64,000 bases of DNA, from positions 11,153,729-11,217,728 of the forward strand of contig OX457044.1 of NCBI GenBank assembly GCA_949752735.1, in the 5' to 3' direction. Positions 12,961-23,746 of this stretch are shown piece after piece (position 1 is the first letter of the stretch; every line of letters starts with the position of its first letter). Both the position numbers and the translations under genes were made by a program. The notes below the pieces were generated by a model. That model ran no database searches. It saw nothing but the letters and a program-made list of their open reading frames with translations, and was not told the origin of the DNA. The stretch comes from Lumbricus terrestris (lineage: Eukaryota > Annelida > Clitellata > Crassiclitellata > Lumbricidae).

Positions 12961-14180
12961 GTGTCCGTGACTGTTTCTCTCTATCTGTGTCGCTCTGTCT
13001 CTGCCTCACTCTCTGTCTATCTCTCTCTCTCTCTCTGACTCGCAGCACTTTCTCTTGCTGTAGTCTCACAGCTTGACTTGACAGACATAAATAATATATA
13101 TACCTGTGATCATTTTATAAGACACCATTAACAGGTAGACCGTAGCCTGCAATCATAACCGTCGTCACATAAGTAGGCCTATATAATGTATATCGTGCAG
13201 ATACAACTGATGGATGGGAAGAGACGGTCGTCATGGTAACCACATCTCTTAAATAAGTGTCTCCTGTCCTTCGCATCTCCTCTTAAGTCGACCAATGCCG
13301 CATTCCAAAACACATTCCGAGTCTCTCGGAGAAACGGGCTCCCCGTTTCCCGATTCAACCACCAAAATACGTTGGGGAAGGTGGGGAGGGGTAGGGCAAT
13401 TGTACAATTTAAAGAGCGTATGGATGTGGGATCACTTCCCGCTTCCCTCCCAAAGGTTCCTCAGCCTTCCATTCGACAGATGGCGTCGGTAAAATTAGCA
13501 AGACGACGTGATCAGCGCCTTTCATGGCTGCCGACAATAATCATCTCTTGAAATCATCTCCTGCTGTAACTTCTAATCATCTGCTCAACTAGTTTGTCAG
13601 TTTTAACACACAAAAAACACACACACACACATTAGATATAATTATATTTATATATCTTCCATACTGTCATACACCGTGTTCTTGCCTACTATATACGTTT
13701 CTGATTCTGGTCGGAGTGCACACAGAACGACATTTGGAACGCAGCTTACTTACTTTTCGTTGTCTTCGGATGAGATGCAATTAGCAGAGCGGCCTATCGT
13801 GCTTCTACCTGTTTGCCGTTGCCATGGAAACTGAGTACCGCCGCCGTCAAACAGGTGCGTTCGTATATAGGTATTGCGAAGCGCGGACTGCGGAGACGGC
13901 CAGAGCAGCATCGCAGCGTGTTCAGTAAAATCATAATTAATGCAATATAGAGAGGAATAGACCTACATGCACATGTGCTAGCCAACGGAAGTAACAGGGA
14001 AAAGAGAGTGATACAGAAATAGGCATGCAGTGTTAAGGGAGAGAGTTGTTACTGTCAGTATAGTCCTTAAGTGGTACCGGTAGGCTAGGCCTATTTCTAA
14101 AAGGTCGTTGTACGCAGAGGTCTGAAACCCGTGTTTAATGGTGGCACATGCGGTGACAATAAATACCCTACAGTCAATAC

Positions 14181-14311
<131 letters not shown>

Positions 14312-15103
14312 TTTGTCTGCAATCGCTACTCGCCCTTCAACTTGCTCTGATTTAAAGTCATGCAGACCTATATATGTCTAACTTCAAGTAAAAAAACTCA
14401 CAAAATAATACAACCCTTTATAGGAGACAGCATGACCTTGACATCCTATCCACAGCATCTTACAACCGTCTGGTCAATAAACGATCTTCCAAGGGACGAT
14501 TGTCGGATGGGCAACAAAGCTGACTACTTGTTGCGCGCACGTATCACGTAGGCCTTCTGCAGGCACCGCCGCCTTGCGCGCAGTTGACGGTGTTGACCAG
14601 CGTAGGCCTATATGCATAATGATCGATTGTAAGCCGAACGCAGAAGATGCTTAGGAAAAGGGATATCATAGATACACAGACCAGTTGAGGGATATCACAG
14701 ATACACAGATACAAGACTGAGAGATATCACAATTGCACAGACTGTTTGCCAGCGTGCATTAAATCTATCCACAGCAAACAGAACATTCGACCGATGCGTT
14801 AGGACGACGTTGCAAAGGTTATAAGATGAATCCACATCGTTACATTACAGGCGCCTCAACTACGTCACGTGACTACATACGTGTCATCTCATCGTTGATG
14901 ACTTCACGCATGCAACATGGCCTGCAGTTTATTGGTTGTCGTCCCTAGTTTCTCGACCTCGGTTGTCATCTTCTTCCATTTTTCCGTCTGAAACACGGAT
15001 TCTGTGAGTACAAGTTTTCCTCAGCTTCTCCTGGGATTTGCAATTAATTAAAGGGTTAAGATTAAACTATACTTATCGCGCGCACGTTTACATAAGCATA
15101 ATA

Positions 15104-15941
15104 TCTATATAAATAAAGAGAAGATTCTGTGTGTCTGTTTGACCGGAATGCATTTCGACAGTTTTTGAGCTTTTTACTCCAAATCTTGACTACTGTGTCC
15201 GTCTCGGCATCGGACACGCAGTGAAGGGGTTCGCGAATCTCTGCCACCATGGGGGCCAGGTTGGGGAGCAAAAACCCTCATTTTCCCTGTTGGACTTTGC
15301 CCTCACAGGCTTATCACTGTACTTTTCTTTCGGTCTCACACGTAATTACGCATAAAAGCAGCGGTTGACACCGTTTTAGAGGTGTCTAAGACAAGCGCTT
15401 TTGCCAATTCGTCTTTCGGTCCCATACGCATAAAAGCAGCGGTTGCCATCGTTTTAAAGGTGTTTAAGGCCAGCGCTTTGGCCAGTACGGATTTCACGAG
15501 TCGCGTACCGGTGGAGGCGGGGGTGGGGGAGGGTGTGGGTGGGGTGTGGGTTGGGGTGGGAGTAGTGGGGTGGGAGGGAGTGGGGTAGAGGGGTGGGTGG
15601 GGGTGGGGTGAGGTTAGGGGCGAGTGGGTGGAGGGGTTGGAGTGGGGGGGGGTGGTAAAGTGGGGTGGGGGGTGGGTGGGTAGGTGAAGGTGGAGGGGTG
15701 GGTTGGGATGAGGGGTGGTGGGTTGGGGTTGGGGTATGGTGGGGTGGGGTTGGGGAGGGTGAGAGGTGGGAGTGGAGGGGAGTGGAATAGGGGTGGAAAT
15801 TTCCTGAAAACCCACATTTCTCGGGTGGCGTACCGGTGGAGGTCGGAGTGTGGTGTGGTGTGGACCGTGTGGTGTGGTGGGGTTGTGGCCGGAGCGGGTC
15901 GAATCCTAAATTTCCCGGGCAACGCCGGGTACCCCAGCTAG
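15104..15941 (+). mobile_element. Non-autonomous Helitron
   Basis: The 5' end is TCTATATAAATAAAG, preceded by A at 15103. The 3' end is CTAG, followed by T at 15942. A GC-rich hairpin (CCCGG at 15914-15918, CCGGG at 15925-15929) lies about 8 bases before CTAG. These are the hallmarks of Helitrons: 5' TC, 3' hairpin then CTRR, and insertion between A and T. No Rep/helicase reading frame is visible. The interior from about 15510 to 15900 is an extreme G-rich tract. The proline- and histidine-rich open frames on its other strand are composition artefacts. Confidence 0.75.
15510..15900 (+). repeat. G-rich tract (GGGGT/GGGTG repeats)
   Basis: About 390 bases are dominated by runs of three to six G separated by T, A or TG on the plus strand. 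This gives dense G-quadruplex potential. It lies inside the Helitron. The phrase GCGTACCGGTGGAGG occurs on both sides (near 15503 and 15827), as if the tract expanded between copies of one motif. Confidence 0.85.
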
Positions 15942-16936
15942 TTGGATATAAATGTAAATACAGAAATTGGTGTGCATAGGCTACCAGTCGATACATATAC
16001 TCTACACATTACCTAGGCCTGACATATCATAATTATAGTCATTATGGATGCAATATGGCGACATTCAGTCGTTTACATTCTACGGCTAAGTATAGGCCTA
16101 TAGGTTATGTAGTGGTTACCTGCGCGCACACCGAAAGATGTTGCGCTGCGGAAGTGAATTGATTTCGCTCTTTGCGTTTCTGATCCGCCCCTGCACCTAT
16201 AGCCTATTAAAAGTACAATTAAGTGCATAGGTTTATATTGCAAATTTTAAACAAAACATGCACATGCAATTATTATAGTGCGCACTCGAACTCGCTAGAC
16301 CTGTAGGCCTACCATGCAGGCCACGATCGAGCAATTATTGGGGTCCAGCAGTTGGTTAGACAACAATAATAATAATTTATTGTTGTCAACTCTTATAGTG
16401 GATCTTCGGAACTGACACTAAGCTAGCCTATATCTGTGACTATGGAGACGCTAGTAATTTTTCGCCATCCGCATTTCTATTTTTATAGGCCCTAAAGCAT
16501 TTATATTCTAGCTTTTATTGTTGGTCGCTTTCAGTCAACGAAGCACAACTGGTATTGATAGGCCTACTCTCAGTGGTTTATGGAATTGAAATCAAAGATC
16601 AGGATTAGTAGTAGGCCTAGAAATTCGTCAAGCTGTTTATTAGAACTTCGTTTCCTTCTTGGTATTAGGCTAGTTATACGTTGCAGATTGATCCAAAGTC
16701 GAGAATAACCAGAAGGACACGACAGCGACGACACAGAAAAGACAATTAGGCCCTAATTGAAAAAATAAATGTTACTTTATTACAAAGTCCACTGAACAAG
16801 TGAGGGATCTTCCCACTCACATTTCACACACTGTTAATTGATTCTATTTGCAACAAATCTAGAGTTGTTTATGTTTCGTAACGAAGAGTTTTCCGCCTCG
16901 TTGTCGTCGATTGACCGAGTTGAGGTTGTGACCGGT

Positions 16937-17061
<125 letters not shown>

Positions 17062-17340
17062 AGACTGCAGTGTTTTGATTACCATGCATCCACTGCGATC
17101 CGGCTCTTCCATCGTCCACCACTTCCTTCCAATCAATCCATCCCTTCATCCCCCTTCTCATCCCTCGGCTCAACAACGCACAACACATAAATAAAAAATA
17201 AATTTAAAATTAATAATAATGGGCTTGCGGGATATTGGGCTAATCCGCGCCAGGGGCCCTCCTGCCTTTGCGAGGAGCTTACGGGGTTTTACACCACGCC
17301 AGAGGCCCGGCAGGTACTAATACAAATAAACTACAAACAC

Positions 17341-17409
<69 letters not shown>
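17341..17409. repeat. (CAA)n microsatellite
   Basis: About 70 bases of CAA units, followed by a short tandem CCCTCATGCCATTC repeat to about 17505. Confidence 0.95.
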
Positions 17410-17609
17410 CAGAGCCACTCAACCATCACTCAGGCACTTCCCTCATGCCATTCCCCTCATGCCATTCCCTCATGCCATTCCCCTCATGCCATTCCCCTCA
17501 TGCCCGTCATGCAGCAATGTAGCGATTCCTGAAGCAACACAGAAATCGACCAAGATAATCAATAGCCTACCATATTATGATAGATAGGCCTATTTATTAA
17601 CATTCAAAT

Positions 17610-17745
17610 GCTATATCTGGGACCCAAGTGTCGGCTAGGATCAGGTTAGGCGTCGTAATTAGTCGGTTAGGTTCAGGTAAGGCGTCGTAAGAGTTGGTTA
17701 TGGTGAGGTCGGGCGTCGCGAGTGTCGGCTAGGGTTAGGATTAGT
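17610..17745. repeat. Imperfect minisatellite, GTCGG/GGCGTCG units
   Basis: Four imperfect units of roughly 38 bases share GGCGTCG followed by GTCGGTTAGGTT-like sequence. Confidence 0.5.
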
Positions 17746-17853
17746 GCCATTAGATGATAGATGCTGTTCAAAGATACTGTATAATAATATGTGCTGGTAC
17801 CTGATACTGCAATTAAGCCATAAAGAATTAATATTCATTATTCTGCTGGCGTG

Positions 17854-18163
17854 CATGGGCGGAGTTTATCAGGGGCTAGGGGGGGCTAAGCCCCCCAGAG
17901 AAGCCCCACAGTCATGTTTTTTACCGTGTAAATGGTCTCTTTTTTCGGGTTTAGGCTACCCCCCAACAAGCACCTCCAACTAACGACTAAAAAAGGGTCA
18001 TCAACTTTTTCGGCCGGGAAATACATAGTAATTTTCACGAGTTTTGGACTTGACGACTAAAAAAAGGTCATCAACTTTTTCCGGCCGAAACGGAAAATTT
18101 TTTCCGCGCCTTCTGGACCAAGTTTTTAGCCCCCCAAAAAACGGAAACCAAACTCCGCCCGTG
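17854..18163. mobile_element. hAT-type MITE (GC-capped family), copy 1
   Basis: An 8-bp target duplication CTGGCGTG flanks the element (17846-17853 and 18164-18171). Terminal inverted repeats are CATGGGCGGAGTTT and its near complement (13 of 14 bases). The interior has a GGGGGGGCTAAGCCCCCC cap and the family core GACTAAAAAAAGGTCATCA with CTTTTTC and GGCCG. It has no coding capacity. Confidence 0.85.
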
Positions 18164-18472
18164 CTGGCGTGCCTCGTTTGTTAGATAACTGATCCAACAA
18201 AATCTAAAAAGTCGTAATCCTCTTGAGGCCCCAATTATCATATGAGACCAATCAACCCATAAATCAAGCATAAATTTTGAATCACTTACATTTGCGTCTT
18301 GGTTCCTCCACTTCAAACAAACTTCAGAACCGGCATTCGTTCGATCGTCTTCGGGTCTTTTCGTCTTATTGCTTCAGAATGGTTTCTTAACTAAATAGAA
18401 TTAAAAACAAGCAACGTCTGAATTGTCACAAAGCAGCTGTCCTCTGCTATTCTGCGGAATCTGTTAAGTTTT

Positions 18473-18565
18473 CATGGTAAAATATGTCATAATTTTAATG
18501 GTAAAATATGTCATAATTTTAATGGTAAAATATGTCATAATTTTAATGGTAAAATATGTCATAAA
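18473..18565. repeat. 24-bp minisatellite, 4 units
   Basis: Four near-identical units contain GGTAAAATATGTCATAATTT. Confidence 0.9.
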
Positions 18566-19374
18566 TCTCTGAATGCACTTCATTCTTCTTTACATAGAAA
18601 TGACGCACATAATTTAGGCTATAATAATTATTATGGTTCGAAATATTTATGATGTCAAATTAAACCTCTATGAAACGACGTCATAATGCTAGCTGCGCTC
18701 TTTAGACTTGGAACAGATCTGAAGATTATCGAGACAGACCGCGACCCTCGGCAAAACAGTGAAAAGTTAGCCCGGCTAACTAAAGACCTATAGATATCTG
18801 CATTTGGCTGTCGTCCTTCTATGGATCGACTATCTGCTTATTATAATGTCCTGTTTCCATTAATTGTCCACACTCGTCTCTACAGTCTGACCTTCGATCA
18901 TAATTATGGTTGTTATAGTAACGCCTTTCGAAACTTAGGCTACCTGTCGATTATTTTCGGTCGTTGAAAAGACGGCGATGATATTTCTGTTGTACGATAT
19001 TCGAATATTTTTTTCGTATATCGTCTGCCATTCAGTTCAACAACATTACTGTTGATCTTCGTCATCTTCTCCATCATCTTCATCGTCTTTATCGTCGTTT
19101 TTTGCTATCTTTGTCGACATAATTATGTCGTCGTCTTCTGCTCTACATCGGTTGAAAACTTGAAATGAATCGACTGAACAAATGAAAATCGCGTCACTTT
19201 GCGATGATGTCATAATGATTGTGACGTCAAGCAACTTATGACGTAAAAGAGGCAATCGCATAGGGTGTACTAATGATTACGAGACAACTTTAGTTTCGCT
19301 ATTCTACTTATAGGCCAATCTAAATTGAGCATTCCATCATATTGCAAGACAAGAAATTTAATTGTAACGTGAAC

Positions 19375-19691
19375 CAAGGGCGGATACAGAAAATTTCGAG
19401 GGGGGCCAAAATTTTCGGTCTTGGGACAGAGGAAAAATTTCGTCTTGGTCGCCGAAAAATCTGATGGCCTTTTTTAGTCATTCGTCCAATTTCCAGCCAA
19501 AAAAAGTACCGTTTTAGCCGCCAAAATAGTCGATGACCTTCCTTTTTTGTCATCAGTCATCCTGTTCGGAGTAATGGCCTCTGGTATCCTGCTTTTCTCT
19601 CCCGCTGCATTGAGTTAATGGCTTGTTGAAAACCAAAATGGAGGATCACGTCCCATGCACTTTTTAAATGGGGGGCCATGATCCGCCTCTG
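19375..19691. mobile_element. hAT-type MITE family, copy 2 (degenerate or composite)
   Basis: The ends are CAAGGGCGGATACAG and, inverted, CAGAGGCGGATCATGG. The interior has GGGGGGCC caps and the family core with a run of A, GGTCATCA and GCGGC. I see no matching target duplication, so it may be two fragments or an old copy. Confidence 0.6.
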
Positions 19692-20178
19692 ACTCCTGTC
19701 CGTTTAGGGTAAGCTTTGCATCACTAGAAGCTGCAGGCCTACCTTTTTTATTTGTACGCAATGTCAAATGTCAATTGCTATCGTTCATTAAGTGATTGAT
19801 TGACTGATTTTGATTTAGACTTTCACATATCGAGGTGGTTTAGGTAGGCTACTTCTATTTCGATATCATCGTTAAAAATTTTCAGGTAAACTATAGAACC
19901 CAAAATGCACTCGATTTGGCATCAAATGTTCAAAATTACGTCGGTTTCTGGTCTAAAACTCCGCTGGGGAGCTTACGACGCTCCCCATACCCTCTAATAC
20001 ATAGGCGTAGGAGGCGGGGGTTCAGGGGGTCAAATGCCCCCTAATTTCTGAAAAATGTGTTTTTCGGGCAAAACAGGCACGGGCGGACAAACCTTTTTTC
20101 GGGCAAACAGGCATGGGAAGATTTTTTCGGGCACACGTCATCTCCACACTTCGCAAATCCTCTCGCACAGTCTCCATC

Positions 20179-20535
20179 CAGTAGCGGCGATAGGTCGGGC
20201 TAGGGGGGGCTAAGCCCCCTAAAATGGGCCATCCATTTTTTCATGTAAAAATGAAATATTTGCACGATTGACCCCCCCCTCCCAATTAACCGTAAAGGTA
20301 CGCACGAGGTTTGACAGACAGTTGGGGCGGATTATGAAAAAGGACCATTTTCGAAGATTTCGATCAAATGACTAAAAAAATGTCGTCAGAAATTTTGACG
20401 GCGGAAATGGAAAATTTTTTCGGAATTTTGGCCGTTGACTAAATAAAAAAGGTCGTCAGAAATTTTGGCGACTGAAAACGGAAATTTTTTCTCGAAAATC
20501 CAGCCCCCAAAACGAAAATCCTGGCGCCGCCACTG
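20179..20535. mobile_element. hAT-type MITE family, copy 3
   Basis: The target duplication TCTCCATC lies at 20171-20178 and 20536-20543. Terminal inverted repeats are CAGTAGCGGCG and CGCCGCCACTG. GGGGGGGCTAAGCCCCCT and two tandem copies of the core block (GACTAAAAAAATGTCGTCAG-like) are inside. Confidence 0.85.
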
Positions 20536-20684
20536 TCTCCATCCAATTTTTCCTTGGTCTCAAAGGTTATAATAGGACCTTAAATGTTTTGTGCGTCTCT
20601 TTGTTGTGATTCTGTGGGCTGGTCCTACAGTTTTACTTAACTTCAGGGCCACCACATTTTGTTAATACTGCTCTGGATATAGGC

Positions 20685-21170
20685 CATACATGTTATAGTA
20701 CCGTGGATAGACCCTACAATACCTACATGTTATAGTACAATGGATCGGCCCAGGGCCTAACATAGGCGGAGACCTGGGCCGAGAATTGGGGGGTGGGGAC
20801 GGAAAGACGCGAGATTTTCGAAACATTTCTGAACGACCGGCGAAATCTCGAAAAAAAAATTATTTTTCGCCGCCCAAAAAGTTGATGACCTTTTTTTAGT
20901 CATCCGGCCAAATCTCGACGAAATTTTTCTATTTCCGCCGCCAAAAAAGTTGATGGCCTTTTTTTGGTCTTGACGCTCAACGATTGGGGGGGGGGGACAA
21001 ATGCATGGGCCGTCCCCCAACACTTCCATTGGGGGGACCGTCCCCCCTGTCCCCCCTAGGTCTCCGCCCATGGGCCTACATGTTATAGTACCATGGATAG
21101 GCCCGGGGCCCTACATCTTATAGTACAATGGATAGGCCCTACATGTTATAGTACCATGTAGCCCAATAAT
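20685..21170. repeat. Tandem repeat interrupted by a MITE
   Basis: Units of about 30 bases containing CTACATGTTATAGTACAATG followed by GATAGGCCC lie on both sides of the element at 20761-21071. A stray unit lies at 21865-21885. Confidence 0.7.
20761..21071. mobile_element. hAT-type MITE family, copy 4
   Basis: Ends are CATAGGCGGAGACCT and, inverted, CATGGGCGGAGACCT. The flanks GGGCCTAA (20753-20760) and GGGCCTAC (21072-21079) form a 7 of 8 target duplication. The interior repeats the core with runs of A, GTCATC and GCCGCC, with poly-C caps near the right end. Confidence 0.8.
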
Positions 21171-21239
21171 TATATAGGCCACTAAGTCTTGTTGCAATTA
21201 GCGATCAACAGTCTATTATGGTCCACTTGTGATGTTTTA

Positions 21240-21425
21240 ATAATAATATTGTATAGATTAATTCTTTAATTAATTAATTCATTAATTGATTCATTTATTG
21301 ATTAATTTCTACGTTCATTCATCTATCCATTCGTTCGTACATTCATTCATACATTCATTCATACATTCATTTGTTTAATCATTCATTAATTCATTCGTTA
21401 ATTCAATCATTGATTCTTTAATAGT
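21240..21425. repeat. ATTC/ATTAATT-rich simple sequence
   Basis: Imperfect TTCATTCATACATTCA-type repeats. Confidence 0.8.
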
Positions 21426-22369
21426 AATAGAGGATACGATTATAAGCTCGAGACGAACGTTTTGTACTCAGTCATGTGTACAATTATTACGTTGAGTCTA
21501 TTGCTGAGAGTGAAGTAAGCAGGCTTGAAATCAATAAACTTCATTATGAACGCAAACATTCGCCATTGGGAAATGTCCCTGTAGCCTATAGTCTACCCTG
21601 AATGATGTGGGGTATAAAAATCACCAGTAAGCTGGCAGCGCTATAATTTTATTCCTACCGTAAATTACCCGTAGATTATCGGTGATTATTTTGCCAATAA
21701 CCGGATGTTTTTACAGTGATTGACCCTCCATGGTGGGACGTACACGTCCCAGATCAATCTTAATTTAAATCACAACAATTCAACGGTTAAACTAATTTCC
21801 AGTATAATTAGATTCTATTAAGACAACAGCGTTGAAAAGGAAACCATTAAATTTTCGTTCCTGCATGTTATAGTACCATGTAGCTATAGGATGAAGAATA
21901 ATTTCTTTGTCTTTAGTTCTTACAATGTCTCCTCGTCTTTCACTCTATCTTCCTTTCTTCGTCATATTTTTCTTTCCCATCTTTCTAGGATTCAGAAACA
22001 ATTCCTTCCTTAGTCTGCCGCCCTCGTAGTGCCCCCTCATTCCATTCGTTCTACCAGCTTTTAATTTACTCAATTTTTCCTTTCTTACTGTATACCTTTC
22101 TATCCTCGATACTTTCCTGCCTGTAACCTTCTTACCTGACAGCCTTCCTTCTTTCCTCCTTCCTTTATGCTTTTGTGTTTCCTTTGCGTCTTCATTCGCT
22201 TCTTCTATCCATCAAATCTGACTCCTGCGTTGGTGTCGATGGTATACCTGCTAATCATGATCCATTGTTACCTGCTAATCATGCATTGTTTGTGTTTACG
22301 TGCAGAGTCGAGACTAAGGCAGGAGCAGCAGGTGAATCATTGGCCGACAGAAGACACAGGTGTCGGAAG

Positions 22370-22600
22370 AGATACAGCAGGAAACAAAGACACCGAAAGA
22401 GGCAAAGGTACAGACAGAGGCAAGGACATAAACGCAGGCAAAGACACAAGCAGAGGCAAAGACACCGAAGGAGGCAAAGACACAAACAGAGGCAAAGACA
22501 CCGAAGGAGGCAAACAGAGGCAAGGACACAAACACAGGCAAATACATCGAAAGAGGCAAAGACATCGAAGAAAGCAGAGGCACAGACAGATGCAGTAGTA
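22370..22600. repeat. 18-bp minisatellite, AGGCAAAGACAC units
   Basis: About a dozen degenerate units based on AGGCAAAGACACAAACAG. Translations are Arg/Gln/Lys-rich in all frames. One frame is open from an ATG at 22175 to a GT at 22408 and would join exon 22611 in phase, but this is weak evidence for an exon. Confidence 0.75.
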
Positions 22601-22610
22601 GCTATTGCAG

Positions 22611-22727
22611 GATGAAGAGAGAAGCAGCATCAATGATGATGACGACGACGACTACGACAACGACGACGACTCTATCGTCCGTCGCAACGAGCAGTGGCCA
22701 CACACTGATGACTACACTCAGCAGTTG
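22611..22727 (+). CDS. Novel gene, Thr-rich ectodomain exon (tentative)
   Basis: The acceptor is TAGCTATTGCAG and the donor is TTG|GTGAGT. The frame that fits the next exon (phase 2 in, phase 2 out) reads MMMTTTTTTTTTT and then LSSVATSSGHTLMTTLSS, a mucin-like composition. An alternative open frame would be Asp-rich but does not fit the downstream phase. Confidence 0.5.
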
Positions 22728-23707
22728 GTGAGTCACCGACCGATAGACAGACAGACAGGCAGACAGACAGACAGACAGGCAGACAGACAGGCAGACAGAC
22801 AGACAAAGGATAGACAGAAACAGATACGGAGATAGACATTGCCACCGAACGACAGACCTTACGACGTAAAATGGTGTAGGGTCTATTACAAGCCGGTATT
22901 ATATTGTAATGTATCTATAAATTTATAAAGCGCCTTTCACAGTACTCATAACTGCTCATACACCAATCAGATGTGCTCCCAGCGCGAAAGACCCAGAGAA
23001 AAGACGGCGAAAAGATGTGCTTTGGACACCATGCAGTAGACCTAAATAACGAAGAACGTGTTGTTGGAGTGAGCTGATTCGAAATCTGGGTCCAATGAAG
23101 GTAAAAGCTAGATCGAGTTTGGGCGAATGCAGTCCTTGCTGGCGGAACAAAGAGATAAGACATGTCTGTCTCGTGATCATAGCGGACGAAGAGAGGATGA
23201 TGAAGATGCTGAGATGCTGAGGATGTTGAGATGTTGAGATGTTGAGGATGCTACAGATGCTGAGGATGCTGAAGATGCGGGATGTGGATGAAATCACAAC
23301 GGTAGGCCTAGGTCTACTTGGTAACCTAAGACCTGTCAATAAAAGTAACTTGAACTGAATTCGGTAGGTCATAGACTGTATGTGTCTATCACACCGATGT
23401 TCAATGCAAAGCCAATCCATTGTGAGGTCAGTATGCAGAAGACCAATCTGATGAGACAAAGAGGTATACAGGCCTATACATGTACTCTCCAAAGGTGCTA
23501 CCGGTACTCGAAAGCCAAGCGCGGGGCACCAGTTTATTCCCGAGCGCTGCGTTGAGTCAAAAGGGTTGTCCGTAAGAGTAGTCCAAAGGTGGTCCGGGTC
23601 GAGTTTGTTTTGTTATGATCCGATTTAAACTGAGTTCGTCTTTAGCGTAATTCAACTGCAATAACGTTTATTCAACCAACGTCTATTGATAAATAAGTGA
23701 GTAAGTG

Positions 23708-23746
<39 letters not shown>

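Noticed and set aside
15336..15996. Long Pro/Thr/His-rich open frames (up to 180 codons), minus strand
   Set aside because: They arise from the C-rich strand of the G-rich tract in a Helitron. Several overlapping frames are open at once and none resembles a protein family.
22167..22615. Arg/Lys/Gln-rich open frames as upstream exons of the novel gene
   Set aside because: The stretch is an 18-bp minisatellite open in several frames. One reading would join the next exon in phase, but there is no independent support, so no exon was called.
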